From JAQTRU01 sp041645555 (GTDB lineage Bacteria; Patescibacteriota; Patescibacteriia; Patescibacteriales; JAQTRU01), in the NCBI GenBank assembly GCA_041645555.1, contig JBAZPX010000001.1:186001-250000 (forward strand): a stretch of DNA of 64,000 bases. The letters run 5' to 3'. Under the pieces are notes generated by a model. The model did not search any database, had not been told where the DNA came from, and saw nothing but the letters and a program-made list of their open reading frames with translations. Position numbers and translations under genes: made by a program. Below are positions 7,840 to 16,299 of this stretch, piece by piece (positions within the stretch are counted from its first letter, which is position 1; each line of letters opens with the position of its first letter).

Positions 7840-9117
7840 TTATTGAAAATTGGCGATTAATTCTTTAAGATAATAATTTAAACCGAATTTTTTTATTTTT
7901 TTTCCGCTTTTTCCCCCGATTTTACGCAAAAATTCCGGATTATCCATCGCCCATCTCATCTGGTGCATTAAATCGCCTTCATTTCCGGCTTTAAATAAGA
8001 TGCCGCCTAATTTATGGACTAACTCGGGAATTCCGCCGAGGCGCGCGGCTATAATCGGCAGGCCAGAAGCCGCGGCTTCGTAAATTACGGTAGGCGAATT
8101 TTCATAACACAGAGAAGGGACAATTAGGCAATTAGCTGATTTCATCAGCTCTTTCACTTCTTCTTTATCTTTCCAGCCCAATAATTTTATATATTGATTT
8201 GTTTTAGCCAGTTGCCTGGCTTTTTTTAGTTTTGAGCCGGTTCCGGCTATAACTAATTCAAAGTCGCAACGACTGAAATTTTGGCAAAGGATAGAGAGGG
8301 ATTTTATTAAGAATAATATGCCTTTATGTTTTTCTATCTGTCCGACGTAAAGAAAGCGGAAGACCTCATTCACCCCTCTCTCGTTCAGAAATACATCACC
8401 CCTGCCCTCTCCTAAATAGGAGAGGGAGCCCGTCGTTTTCCCCATCTCCTGTTTAGGAGAGGGGGTTAGGGGGTGGGGTGTGGGATGGATGGAGGGGATG
8501 AGAATATCAGGAATGGGATTAGGTAAAATAATTTTTTCAGAATGGCTAAAAAAGTTTTTCTCCTCGTGGAGTTTTATAAGCCATTTTGACGGCGAAATTA
8601 CTATCTCCGGAGAATTGAAAAGCCAGCGGCAAAGACTAATATATAATTTAGCGGGGAAACTTTTTAGCTGTTTTTCTCTGCCACAAAGTATTAATCCGGA
8701 AGGATGTAAAAGCTGGGCATCATGCAGAACATGAATATGCTTTATTTTTAGGCATTTTATGACATTGGGAATTAAATAGCTAAGACCCTTTAAATTATGA
8801 GTTATAACTACATCCGGCTTTTTCTTTTTTAAAATGGATTTTATTCTGAAGTAATTGCCGACATCAAATATGTCAAGCAAATGCCAGGGCAGGCGGAGGA
8901 TTTTAGGGATTTTGTTAAGATTATAGTAAAGCCCTGGTAGGTAGTATAACTTTTGACTTTTGACTTTTGACTTTTGACTTTTAAATAATGGTTTTGTAGA
9001 TATTATAAAAACTTCATAGCCGGCTTTAATTAGGCCTTCGGCCTGCAGTTCTACTATCCGTTCGGCTCCACCCTTAGCATAAGGCTTATATAAATTGTTT
9101 ATAAGGCAGATTTTCAT
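7840..9117 (-). CDS. Glycosyltransferase family 4 (GT-B fold)
   Basis: A 425-residue GT4 enzyme that would transfer sugar from an NDP- or lipid-linked donor to a surface glycan on the cytoplasmic membrane face. The N-terminus has YAKGGAERIVELQAEGL, and the donor-binding half has RFLYVGQIEKHKGI, LLGWKD and the family signature PSLCYENSPTVIYEAAASGLPIIA. The ATG at 9117 is chosen because upstream codons derive from an intergenic repeat. Two repeat-derived inserts are in frame: a PHPLTPSP...LGEGRGD stretch around residues 215-260 and a KSQKSKVKSQK stretch near residue 48. Confidence 0.85.
   Translation of the reverse strand: MKICLINNLYKPYAKGGAERIVELQAEGLIKAGYEVFIISTKPLFKSQKSKVKSQKLYYLPGLYYNLNKIPKILRLPWHLLDIFDVGNYFRIKSILKKKKPDVVITHNLKGLSYLIPNVIKCLKIKHIHVLHDAQLLHPSGLILCGREKQLKSFPAKLYISLCRWLFNSPEIVISPSKWLIKLHEEKNFFSHSEKIILPNPIPDILIPSIHPTPHPLTPSPKQEMGKTTGSLSYLGEGRGDVFLNERGVNEVFRFLYVGQIEKHKGILFLIKSLSILCQNFSRCDFELVIAGTGSKLKKARQLAKTNQYIKLLGWKDKEEVKELMKSANCLIVPSLCYENSPTVIYEAAASGLPIIAARLGGIPELVHKLGGILFKAGNEGDLMHQMRWAMDNPEFLRKIGGKSGKKIKKFGLNYYLKELIANFQ
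8388..8480. repeat. In-frame palindromic repeat CTCTCCTAAATAGGAGAGGG inside a GT4 gene
   Basis: Two facing copies of a TCTCCTNNNNAGGAGAG palindrome separated by a short spacer, followed by GGGGTTAGGGGGTGGGG. A single copy recurs in the intergenic stretch at 51667-51690. The reading frame of the host gene is kept open throughout. Confidence 0.75.
8950..8982. repeat. Heptanucleotide array (CTTTTGA)n inside a GT4 gene
   Basis: Four to five tandem copies of a 7-base unit, CTTTTGA, coding for a Lys/Ser/Gln-rich loop (KSQKSKVKSQK) in the glycosyltransferase. Confidence 0.85.
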
Positions 9118-9121
9118 ACTC

Positions 9122-9176
9122 CTACGAATTATGAATTTTTTATCACCGCCTAGGCGGGACAAATTTACAAATCGCT
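9122..9176. repeat. Partial copy of the CTACGAATTA element
   Basis: CTACGAATTA is followed by TATCACCGCCTAGGCGGGACAAATTTACAAAT, a shortened version of the elements at 3531 and 39745. Confidence 0.6.
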
Positions 9177-9177
9177 A

Positions 9178-9206
9178 TTGACAAAAAGATTATTATAGAT
9201 TAAATT
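9178..9206 (+). promoter_or_regulatory. Sigma-70-type promoter
   Basis: TTGACA at 9178-9183 and TAAATT at 9201-9206, spacer 17. It is about 60 bases before the small gene at 9264. Confidence 0.55.
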
Positions 9207-9263
9207 AGACTATTAAACTGTCCTTTTTATAATGACATACAATTCTAGGAGAAGAGGCAAAAG

Positions 9264-9584
9264 ATGGAAAATATAGTCATCTGGCTGATAGAGTTATTAA
9301 GTCCCTTCCAACGCCCTTACATTTTGGTAAGAAAGAATCTTTTGCAAGGCACATTCACTTTTTTTGAAATTCAATCTGTTCCTTTGTCTGATACTGAAGG
9401 AATGAAAGTTTTGGGCTGGAAAATAACAAAAAGGGAGGATAGGCGATATTTGGCCGAAAGATTAAGTGGTAGTTTTCAGATAGAGGTTTGGGAAGAGCTT
9501 CCTTTTATGTGTCCGAAACTTTTCAGCATTTTCATAATTTCCCAGGGCCGTCTGTTTGAATATATAACTATGAAGAAAAACTGA
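9264..9584 (+). CDS. Small hypothetical protein
   Basis: A 106-residue protein I do not recognise. It starts at an ATG preceded by AGGAGAAGAGG, has a promoter-like TTGACA/TAAATT pair upstream and a hairpin terminator downstream, so it looks like a self-contained gene placed between two minus-strand glycosyltransferases. It begins with a hydrophobic segment (ENIVIWLIELLSPF), then a mixed alpha/beta stretch; there are no cysteine clusters or known motifs. Confidence 0.55.
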   Translation: MENIVIWLIELLSPFQRPYILVRKNLLQGTFTFFEIQSVPLSDTEGMKVLGWKITKREDRRYLAERLSGSFQIEVWEELPFMCPKLFSIFIISQGRLFEYITMKKN

Positions 9585-9624
9585 GAATGAAGGGAGGAAT
9601 CGTAAGGCATTTTTCTCCTTTCAT

Positions 9625-9655
9625 GGCCGCTGGTTTGCAAAACAGCGGTCTTTTC
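9625..9655 (+). terminator. Rho-independent terminator
   Basis: GGCCGCTG at 9625-9632 pairs with CAGCGGTC at 9643-9650, followed by TTTTCATTTT. It ends the small gene at 9264. Confidence 0.7.
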
Positions 9656-10760
9656 ATTTTATAACCTTGTTTAATTTTTTTTTAACTTCTTCCCAGCTAT
9701 ATTTTTCTAAAGCTAATTTTCTTGCTTCTTTTCCCATTTCTTTTCTTTTTTCCTCGTTAGATAAAATTTCTTCTATTTTATTTTTAAGATCATTAGCATC
9801 GCCTGGCTTGCATAACAAACCCTGTGTTCTATCTTGGAAAACCGTTCTTACTCCGGGTAAATCCGAAGCAATAACTGGCACTCCGCAAGCCATGGCTTCC
9901 AGCAAAACCAAACCGAAAGCTTCGTTTTTATTAATTGATGGTAAAACAAATAAATCGGCTTGTTGGTAAACTCCCGGCAATTCTTCGTCTGACACTTTGC
10001 CTAAAAAATTAACCTTATCTTTTATATTTAATTTTTCCGCCAATCTTCCATATGACATTTTTAAATCTCCGTCGCCAACAATTCGGATTTCGGATTTCGG
10101 ATTTCGGATTTCGGATATTGCCTTGAGAAGGATATTAACCCCCTTGAAGTAATGGGCTTTATCCAGAGCGCCGACAAAAAGAATTTTTTTTGTTTCGCTT
10201 TCTTTCTTTATGGCTGGTCTAAATTTATCTGTGTCTACGCCGAAAGGAATTTCTTTAAATTTAGCCGGATATTTTTTATAGATTTTAGCAATATCGCTAT
10301 TTTTTACATAATCCAAGCTGGCGCAGGTGATTGCGTCAGCTTTTTTAAAAAGAGAATTTTTAATTATTCTAGCCGGCAGAGAAAGTATTTTGGCAAAAGG
10401 AGAAAGGCCGGCTACGTCCATGTGAAAATGGATTATAAGTTTAAATTTTTTAGGTAATATTGTTTTAGCCAGCCAAACTAATTCAGCGGCTCCGAAGAAA
10501 GGATAATGGAGGTAAACAATATCAAAGCCGCGCAATTTAAAAAGTAATTGCGGCAAAAAAGCGCCCAGACCCATTTTTAGCCAGGGTTTTAAGAGAGTAA
10601 TTTTAAAATTGTGTTTTTCCTCTAAGATTGGGCCGTAATCAGGCGTAAAAACGGTCATTTCATTTCCCGTTTCAGCCAGTATTTTAGAAAAATCATAGGC
10701 GACGTTTCCGATTCCGCTTTTATAAGGAGGAAAAACGCAGACGATTTGCGCTATTTTCAT
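9654..10760 (-). CDS. Glycosyltransferase family 4 (GT-B fold)
   Basis: A 368-residue GT4 enzyme. The N-terminal domain has FPPYKSGIGNVAYDFSKILAE; the donor domain has KILFVGALDKAHYFKGV, VNFLGKVSDEELPGVY and PSINKNEAFGLVLLEAMACGVPVIA with the conserved EX7E glutamates. The ATG at 10760 (MKIAQIV) fits the family start; the longer frame adds 14 unrelated residues. An in-frame heptamer array (10081-10117) gives EIRNPKSEIR in the loop before GDGDLK. Together with the other glycosyltransferases it probably builds a surface polysaccharide. Confidence 0.87.
   Translation of the reverse strand: MKIAQIVCVFPPYKSGIGNVAYDFSKILAETGNEMTVFTPDYGPILEEKHNFKITLLKPWLKMGLGAFLPQLLFKLRGFDIVYLHYPFFGAAELVWLAKTILPKKFKLIIHFHMDVAGLSPFAKILSLPARIIKNSLFKKADAITCASLDYVKNSDIAKIYKKYPAKFKEIPFGVDTDKFRPAIKKESETKKILFVGALDKAHYFKGVNILLKAISEIRNPKSEIRIVGDGDLKMSYGRLAEKLNIKDKVNFLGKVSDEELPGVYQQADLFVLPSINKNEAFGLVLLEAMACGVPVIASDLPGVRTVFQDRTQGLLCKPGDANDLKNKIEEILSNEEKRKEMGKEARKLALEKYSWEEVKKKLNKVIK
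10081..10117. repeat. Heptanucleotide array (GGATTTC)n inside a GT4 gene
   Basis: About five tandem copies of a 7-base unit, in frame within the glycosyltransferase at 9654-10760. Confidence 0.85.
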
Positions 10761-10774
10761 ATTTTTAGTATAGA

Positions 10775-10808
10775 CAATAAAAGCGTGATTTACAATAACC
10801 ACGCCTTA
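10775..10808 (-). terminator. Terminator for the minus-strand DUF2304 gene
   Basis: On the minus strand GGCGTG and CACGC form a short stem followed by TTTTATTG. It separates the DUF2304/GT2 pair from the GT4 gene. Confidence 0.55.
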
Positions 10809-10831
10809 TTCTCGAAAGATATGAAATAGGA

Positions 10832-11161
10832 TTATTTATTTTTATCATCCAAAGATATTTTTCTCACTATTTTCGTTATATCCCTTTCCATTTTCTCTAG
10901 CCTTAACCTTAATCTGAAAATAAAATAAAAGAGAATTACAACGGCGATGTAAATTAAAATATCAATACCGGATCCGGAAAATCCGAGATTGGCCGCTAAC
11001 TTATCTATCCATTTTAAAACTATGATAGCGCCGGCGGCGAGGAGCCAAAAAATGAGCCAAAAAATAAATTCATTGGCGTTGATTTGTTTTTTTTGCTTTT
11101 GCCAAAAAAGGCGTGCCAAGAAGAAAGCGATTATTATTAAAGCGATTATTTGTTGAAACAT
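10832..11161 (-). CDS. DUF2304 family membrane protein
   Basis: A 109-residue protein with three hydrophobic segments (IALIIIAFFLARLFW, FWLIFWLLAAGAIIVL, IDILIYIAVVILFYFIF) and a basic amphipathic tail (RLRLRLEKMERDITKIVRKI). This is the usual shape of DUF2304 proteins, which commonly sit beside a polyprenyl-phosphate glycosyltransferase, exactly as here. It may help the upstream GT2 or a flippase step; no catalytic residues are apparent. Confidence 0.8.
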   Translation of the reverse strand: MFQQIIALIIIAFFLARLFWQKQKKQINANEFIFWLIFWLLAAGAIIVLKWIDKLAANLGFSGSGIDILIYIAVVILFYFIFRLRLRLEKMERDITKIVRKISLDDKNK

Positions 11162-11220
11162 ACCTGTGGGATTCTTAGGATTTTTGGGACAAGGAATTTA
11201 TAAATATCGCAAGAATCTCA

Positions 11221-11883
11221 TTAATTAATCAGTCTGGATAGTATTAAATCCTTTATTATTTTAAGGCCGCCGCTAAAACGTTGGCCGAAATTATGATAAA
11301 TGACGGTTACCGGAATTTCTTTTATTTTCAAACCGCTGGCAAAAGCTTTAGAAATTATTTCCGTGTTGTGGGCCATGCCGTCCTGCTCAATTTTTATCTT
11401 GTCAGCCGCTTTTCGGGATAAAGCCCGGAAGCCATTTTGCGGGTCGGTCAGGCTAGAGCCGGTAAATATTTTATTTATCAAATGGGCCAAGGGGATTATA
11501 ACATATTTTTTAAAAGGCGGCATATTTGATTTTTTTCCTAAAAATCTTGAACCAAAAACAATATCGGCTTCGCCCGCTTTTATAGGAGCGATAATATCAT
11601 TAATTTCTTCGGGCAGAAACTGGCCATCGGCGTCAAAATGGACAATTATATCCGCGCCAGCCCTTAAAGCATATTTATTTCCAGTTTCCAGCGCTGCTCC
11701 TTGCCCGCGGTTTATGATGTGAGATAAAACAACGGCGCCTCTTTCTCTTGCCAATTTTTTAGTTTCATCATTTGAGCCGTCGTCAACCATCACAACTTCG
11801 TCAACCATCAGTTTTACTTTATCTATTACTTCGCTGATAGTCTCTTTTTCATTGTAAGCGGGAATTACGCAGAATATTTTCAC
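11221..11883 (-). CDS. Glycosyltransferase family 2, dolichyl-phosphate mannosyltransferase-like
   Basis: A 220-residue single-domain GT-A enzyme, likely making a polyprenyl-phosphate-linked sugar on the cytoplasmic membrane face. It has VIPAYNEKETI, VVMVDDGSNDET, the RGQGAALETG loop, the metal-binding HFDADGQF and GSRFLG, all in DPM1/GtrB order. There is no C-terminal membrane extension. The DUF2304 gene follows at a short distance, a common pair. Confidence 0.88.
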   Translation of the reverse strand: MKIFCVIPAYNEKETISEVIDKVKLMVDEVVMVDDGSNDETKKLARERGAVVLSHIINRGQGAALETGNKYALRAGADIIVHFDADGQFLPEEINDIIAPIKAGEADIVFGSRFLGKKSNMPPFKKYVIIPLAHLINKIFTGSSLTDPQNGFRALSRKAADKIKIEQDGMAHNTEIISKAFASGLKIKEIPVTVIYHNFGQRFSGGLKIIKDLILSRLIN

Positions 11884-11891
11884 ACATTTTT

Positions 11892-12006
11892 TGTCATTTC
11901 GAACCGCCAGTTGGCGGTGAGAAATCTATAATACCTTATAAATACTGCTGACATCATATCATAGATCTCTCGTCTTCCCGCAACTGCGGGAATCCTCGAG
12001 ATGACA
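11892..12006. repeat. TGTCATT-ended palindromic element, short copy A
   Basis: Starts TGTCATTTCGA, has a CCGCCAGTTGGCGG hairpin, GAGAAATCTATAATA, a central spacer, the mirrored ATAGATCTCTCG, a CCCGCAACTGCGGG hairpin and ends TCGAGATGACA. It fills the gap between the GT2 and pilB genes. Confidence 0.8.
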
Positions 12007-12055
12007 AGTAAAAAATTAATTATTTTATTATTTTATTTTTATATTATTTTATCCT

Positions 12056-13792
12056 TTATTCTTTGGTCACTCTCATTATTTCCTCAATCGTGGTAATGCC
12101 ATTTTTGGCTTTAATAAAGCCGTCTTCTACAATCGCGAGCATTCCTTGTTTTTCCGCCTGAGTTTTTATTTCATTGGCATTAGCTTTTTTAAGAATGAGG
12201 TCGGATATTTCTTTTGTGATTTCCAGGGTTTCATAAATGCCAATTCGGCCCTTATAACCGCTGTTATTGCATTTCTTGCAGCCCTTGCCGCGATAGAAAA
12301 GAACGGATTCTAGCCCTTCTTTAGAGCTGACAATCGCTTTTTCTTCTTCCAGGGTTTTTAATAGATTTCCGACATTAAGAAATTTGTTTAATTCTTCTAT
12401 GGCCTGCTTGTCCAGGTTGAAGCTCTGGATGCAATTGGGGCATATTTTCCTAACCAAGCGCTGGGCGACAATAAGGTTGGTGGTGGTGGCGACCAAAAAA
12501 GAGGGCACGCCCATATCGCTTAAACGGGGCAAAGTCGTGACCGCGTCGTTGGTGTGGAGGGTAGAAAGGACTAAGTGGCCGGTCATCGCGGCATGGACGG
12601 CGATTTCGGCGGTTTCCTGGTCGCGGATTTCTCCGACCATAATTATATTCGGGTCTTGGCGCAATAAAGCCCGCAGGCCGGTAGCGAAAGTAAAGCCGAT
12701 TTTTGGGTTAATTTGCGACTGGTTTACTTTGGGCATGCGGTATTCAATCGGGTCTTCAACCGTGGAAATATTGACTTCCGGGGTATTTAGAATATTAAGA
12801 ATGGTATAAAGAGTGGTGGTTTTGCCAGAGCCGGTTGGTCCGGTTACCAGGAGCATGCCGTGCGGTTTTTTCAGGTTTCTTTTAATTATTTCCAGGCTGC
12901 TGGGCTGAAAGCCCAATTGCTCAAGATTTAAAATTTGGGCTTTTTCATTAAGCAGGCGCATGACAATTTTTTCGCCGTCAAAAGTCGGGATAATGGAAAC
13001 GCGGAAAGAAACTTTATATTCCTCGTTGGCAATCTTAAACCGGCCGTCCTGGGGCAGGCGGTGCTCATCAACTTTTAAATTGGAAAGTATTTTTATTCTG
13101 GCGACGATGCCGGATTGTGCGTTTTTCGGCAGAATCATAACGTTGTGGAGAATGCCGTCAATGCGGTAGCGGACAATAATATCTTTTTCCTCCGGTTCAA
13201 TATGAATATCGGAAGCTTCCTGAAAAATAGCATATTCCAGCAAAGTGTCGACAATCCTTACGACGGGGAGGTCTTCTGCCAGTTTTTTTAAGTCTTTTTC
13301 GCCCTCTTTGCCGTTTTCCGCTTTTCCCGTTTCTTTAGTCAGGTAATCAAATTCAGCTTTTAAACCCTTATGATACTGTTTTAAGTTATCTTTTATGCTT
13401 TCCGGCGTGGTCAGATAAATTTTCGGCTCAAGGTTAGTTTTTTTCTTGATAAATTCAAAAATTTCCAAATCATCCGGATTTAAAGTGGCGATTTTTATTT
13501 CTTTGTCATCGCCGTCAAAAGCGATTAAATCATGAGTAGTAGCAATCGGCTCTGGAATGCTAAAAAGAATATCCTTGCGGATAGCCTGGCCCTTTAAATT
13601 AACGAACGGAACTTTAAAATATTCGGCGGCGCTTTCGTAAAGGGAGAGGGGAGTAATAACCTTTTTTTCCATTAGGTAGCTCTCTATGTTTTTACCGCTC
13701 GTTTCCGCTTCCTGGGCGAATTTATCAAAGTCGCTTTCGGACAGAATTTCGGTTTTAGCCAGGATGTTTTTTATTTGTTTTTGAGATAACAT
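12056..13792 (-). CDS. pilB: Type IV pilus assembly ATPase PilB (GspE family)
   Basis: A 578-residue hexameric ATPase that powers pilus extension through PilC. Domains in order: an N-terminal MshEN-like region, a linker, the N2 domain (ASDIHIEPEEKDIIVRYRIDG), Walker A GPTGSGKTT near residue 320, Asp box TVEDPIEYR, Walker B-like DPNIIMVGEIRD, His box HAAMTGHLVLSTLHTND, and a tetracysteine zinc site (CPNC ... CKKC). The ATG at 13792 (MLSQKQI) is preferred over one 15 bases upstream. Its separation from pilC is unusual; no PilT or prepilin peptidase is in the window. Confidence 0.95.
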   Translation of the reverse strand: MLSQKQIKNILAKTEILSESDFDKFAQEAETSGKNIESYLMEKKVITPLSLYESAAEYFKVPFVNLKGQAIRKDILFSIPEPIATTHDLIAFDGDDKEIKIATLNPDDLEIFEFIKKKTNLEPKIYLTTPESIKDNLKQYHKGLKAEFDYLTKETGKAENGKEGEKDLKKLAEDLPVVRIVDTLLEYAIFQEASDIHIEPEEKDIIVRYRIDGILHNVMILPKNAQSGIVARIKILSNLKVDEHRLPQDGRFKIANEEYKVSFRVSIIPTFDGEKIVMRLLNEKAQILNLEQLGFQPSSLEIIKRNLKKPHGMLLVTGPTGSGKTTTLYTILNILNTPEVNISTVEDPIEYRMPKVNQSQINPKIGFTFATGLRALLRQDPNIIMVGEIRDQETAEIAVHAAMTGHLVLSTLHTNDAVTTLPRLSDMGVPSFLVATTTNLIVAQRLVRKICPNCIQSFNLDKQAIEELNKFLNVGNLLKTLEEEKAIVSSKEGLESVLFYRGKGCKKCNNSGYKGRIGIYETLEITKEISDLILKKANANEIKTQAEKQGMLAIVEDGFIKAKNGITTIEEIMRVTKE

Positions 13793-13920
13793 ATAATCAA
13801 TTAACAATTATCAATTTCCAATTATCAATTTCTAAACCCCTAAAGATTATGGATTAAAGTATATAATTATTATAACATATTTATTGGAGTAATAACAATA
13901 ATGACAGTAAAAAAGGGATA

Positions 13921-13953
13921 AAAAAAGCCCGGTCTCAGATGAGACTCGGGCTG
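13921..13953 (-). terminator. Terminator of the first secreted-protein gene
   Basis: On the minus strand AGCCCGAGTCTC and GAGACCGGGCT pair with a one-base bulge and are followed by seven T. Confidence 0.85.
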
Positions 13954-14010
13954 TGGAAATTTTACTTCGCGGCTTGGTGCGCGAGAATTTCCCTTACCAC
14001 CCTTGATGGG

Positions 14011-15042
14011 TCAGGCGAAATTCAGGGCCAAGCCGGCGCCGACAATCCCCATCGCATTCATCTCCGCGTTGTAAGAGGTTGTCGGTGGTCGGGTCATCGT
14101 CGCATCGGTCGTCGCATCGGAAGTATTCAGCGCGTATACGGTCGGGGTGTTACCGGTCTTCAGGTCGGTGCCGGTGTTCCCCGCGGTCCAGGAGGCAGCC
14201 AGGAGGTTATTGTTCGCGTCGGCCACAAGGTCGTTCGCGCTGGTATTCTCCTGATTTTTCGCCTGGTTGTTCATCTGCTGTCCGCTTGACAGTACTATCG
14301 AGTATTCGATCGCCGTGTTGGTGATGCCGGAGGCTGGAAGGGTATAGATCGCCGAATTCATAGTCGACAGGACGCTATTCGACGTTGGTGCACCAGTGTT
14401 TGCGACGGAGGAATTGATCGGCTTTTTGAGTACGTTCGTCGCGGTTCCGGAGAGATCGAAGTTGGGCGCCATGACGTAGTCGGCCAGACCGTTGGTATAG
14501 ACAGTCGCGTCGGCCGAGGTCTCGATTTTCAGGACGAAGGCGACCTCCGAGTTTAACTGTTGAGCGTCTGCGCCGTTCGAGCCGTTCGTCAGGATAATGC
14601 CGGAGACATTCTGCTTGAAGGTGTTGTCGACCGAGGAATTGGCGTTGATCTGGAGAGATCCGTCCGTAATAGCCGCATTCCTCATAACCAGGTTCGCGCC
14701 GTCCACGTTCTGTCCGCTTGTGTTTGTCTTGTCGGCTGTGGAGGCGATATTAAAGGTGATCTGGGCCGGCGTCAGGTTCGCGAGGTCGACCTTGAGATCC
14801 GCACCCGAGTTGGTGGTGACCATGAATGCCACGTCGAAGTTGTAGCCGGCATTGGTCGCGTCCATGATGGCATTGGTATGGACGATCTGGTCATTCGGGG
14901 TAGCGACGATTGCAGAAGAGTTCCCGTTATCGATGATGGCCGGCGGCGACGTTGATGCCCCGAAGGCGATCGATACCGAGGTCATAAACAGGAGTACGAT
15001 GACGAAACCCAGGAATCCTTGTGATGCATGTGTTCGTTTCAT
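14011..15042 (-). CDS. Secreted Asn/Thr/Ala-rich repetitive surface protein, paralog 1
   Basis: A 343-residue exported protein with a Sec signal peptide (FLGFVIVLLFMTSVSIAFG/ASTSPP). The ATG at 15042 is chosen because GGAG lies nine bases upstream; the longer frame would read through this site. The mature protein is rich in Asn, Thr, Ser, Ala and Asp, poor in Lys/Arg and without Cys, suggesting a beta-solenoid adhesin or sheath protein. It shares a C-terminal block (TVYALNTSDAT...RP...GLALN) and a TSPPA start of the mature chain with the next gene. The codons are clearly G+C richer than neighbours. No family recognised. Confidence 0.7.
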   Translation of the reverse strand: MKRTHASQGFLGFVIVLLFMTSVSIAFGASTSPPAIIDNGNSSAIVATPNDQIVHTNAIMDATNAGYNFDVAFMVTTNSGADLKVDLANLTPAQITFNIASTADKTNTSGQNVDGANLVMRNAAITDGSLQINANSSVDNTFKQNVSGIILTNGSNGADAQQLNSEVAFVLKIETSADATVYTNGLADYVMAPNFDLSGTATNVLKKPINSSVANTGAPTSNSVLSTMNSAIYTLPASGITNTAIEYSIVLSSGQQMNNQAKNQENTSANDLVADANNNLLAASWTAGNTGTDLKTGNTPTVYALNTSDATTDATMTRPPTTSYNAEMNAMGIVGAGLALNFA

Positions 15043-15248
15043 GACGTTTTTCTCCATTTCTTTTCCGCGGAAATGTGGAGTTTTTGAAAATAGAAGATAC
15101 TGTTTTTACTTTACTGCTACTGCTGATTTTTACTATGGAGACTCCATCTTCCATAGGGTTTTAGTTTGAAAGGAACCACCCTGTGGATAAACAACAGGGG
15201 AAAAATAATGTTATTTATAATATACCCTAAAATAAGAAAAAAAACAAG
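15043..15248 (-). promoter_or_regulatory. Promoter and long structured leader of secreted paralog 1
   Basis: On the minus strand: -35 TTGTTT (15242-15247), 17-base spacer, -10 TATATT (15219-15224), then about 170 bases of leader. The leader contains TTATCCACAG (15181-15190), a CTATGGA/TCCATAG hairpin, CAGCAGTAGCAGTAA, and the perfect palindrome TTTCCGCGGAAA just before the GGAG ribosome site. The same order of elements precedes the second paralog. The remainder of this 312-base gap is the terminator of the next gene. Confidence 0.6.
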
Positions 15249-15275
15249 GGTTTTGAGATAAAAAAGAATAAAAAA

Positions 15276-15302
15276 AGGCCCGAAGTGTTAGTTCGGGCCC
15301 CC
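15276..15302 (-). terminator. Terminator of the second secreted-protein gene
   Basis: Minus strand GGGCCCGAAC and GTTCGGGCC-type arms (GGCCCGAA/TTCGGGCC) with a TTTTTTTATTC tail. Confidence 0.8.
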
Positions 15303-15354
15303 AAAGATTGAATCACGGTTTGTCCCGTGAAATCTGCGTTGAAGCCATCGGCTT

Positions 15355-16299
15355 CTAGGCAGCGTTACGGGCCAAACCGTCGGCGGCAATCCCCAGCGTA
15401 ATGTCCGAGTTGATGGGTGTCGCCGGTCGGGTTGTCGCATCGGAAGTATTCAGCGCGTATACGGTGAGGGTGTTACCGGTTGCCGCCTCGGTACCGGTGT
15501 TCGCCGCGGTCGAGTTGGTGACGTTGTCCAGATTAAAACCTTCGGCGCCGGTCACAACGTCTTCCGCGTAAGCTCTGCCCTCCTTATGATACACCGCGGA
15601 GGGTGAGGTCACCGAAAAGGTATTGTAGACGGTGGCGGAATTGGTTGGCGCTTTGAGCTTTGCCGTCGCGACCGCCACGCATTCTCCGCCCGGGCTGAAA
15701 GTCCCGACGGCGGAGCTTACATCATAGAATGTACCGAGCGCCATCACCTGGGTCGACTGGACCGTTCGTACCGCGACCGCGATGGCGTTGTTCACGTTGG
15801 TGTTGTTCGACGGGAGCGCCACAGCTATATTCGTATAGATGGCGTTACCCGTCCGGGTGTTGCTCTTCTGGTTGATCGAACCGGAGGTGTTGTTGGCGTC
15901 GAAAGTGGCCGGATTGGTCGTCGTCAAATTCGCCGTAAACACCGCGGAACTCATCTTGTTGTTCGCGTTGGTCTTGCCTTCAGTATTCAACTTGTTGTTC
16001 TGCACACCGATACCGTCCGTCGTCGCGCCGTTCGTGGCCATATTGACGGAGGTTACGTTGTCGCCGATGGTAACCGTGGCACTCTGGGCCATGACATTGT
16101 CGACGATGGAGACGTTGTCGATGGTGGCCAGGTTATCGAGGGTGGCGCCGACGGTTCCGTTTGTTCCCGCGATCTGCATGCTTTCAAAGGTGGAGTTCGA
16201 GATGGTCGCCGCGGGCGGAGAGGTCAGAGCCGTCGCCGAGATCGGGATCGTCACGAACATGGCCAGGAATATGGCCAAAAACAGGGTTAACCGTTTCAT
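15355..16299 (-). CDS. Secreted Asn/Thr/Ala-rich repetitive surface protein, paralog 2
   Basis: A 314-residue exported protein with a signal peptide (RLTLFLAIFLAMFVTIPISATA/LTSPPAA) and GGAGG four bases before the ATG. Residues 45-110 have a short-period pattern (NLATIDNVSIVDNVMAQSATVTIGDN) suggesting beta-solenoid coils. The C-terminal TGNT-TVYALNTSDAT-RP block and GLARNAA end match paralog 1, so the two arose by duplication, yet the middles differ strongly. Base composition is unlike the flanking genes. It is probably anchored or assembled on the cell surface; function unknown. Confidence 0.7.
   Translation of the reverse strand: MKRLTLFLAIFLAMFVTIPISATALTSPPAATISNSTFESMQIAGTNGTVGATLDNLATIDNVSIVDNVMAQSATVTIGDNVTSVNMATNGATTDGIGVQNNKLNTEGKTNANNKMSSAVFTANLTTTNPATFDANNTSGSINQKSNTRTGNAIYTNIAVALPSNNTNVNNAIAVAVRTVQSTQVMALGTFYDVSSAVGTFSPGGECVAVATAKLKAPTNSATVYNTFSVTSPSAVYHKEGRAYAEDVVTGAEGFNLDNVTNSTAANTGTEAATGNTLTVYALNTSDATTRPATPINSDITLGIAADGLARNAA

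Noticed and set aside
9117..9162. Longer N-terminus for the GT4 gene
   Set aside because: The extra codons come from a copy of the CTACGAATTA repeat; AGGAG precedes the ATG at 9117.
13939..14289. Plus-strand open frame opposite the first secreted-protein gene
   Set aside because: Arg/Gly-rich shadow translation of a G+C-rich gene; the minus frame has a signal peptide, ribosome site and terminator.
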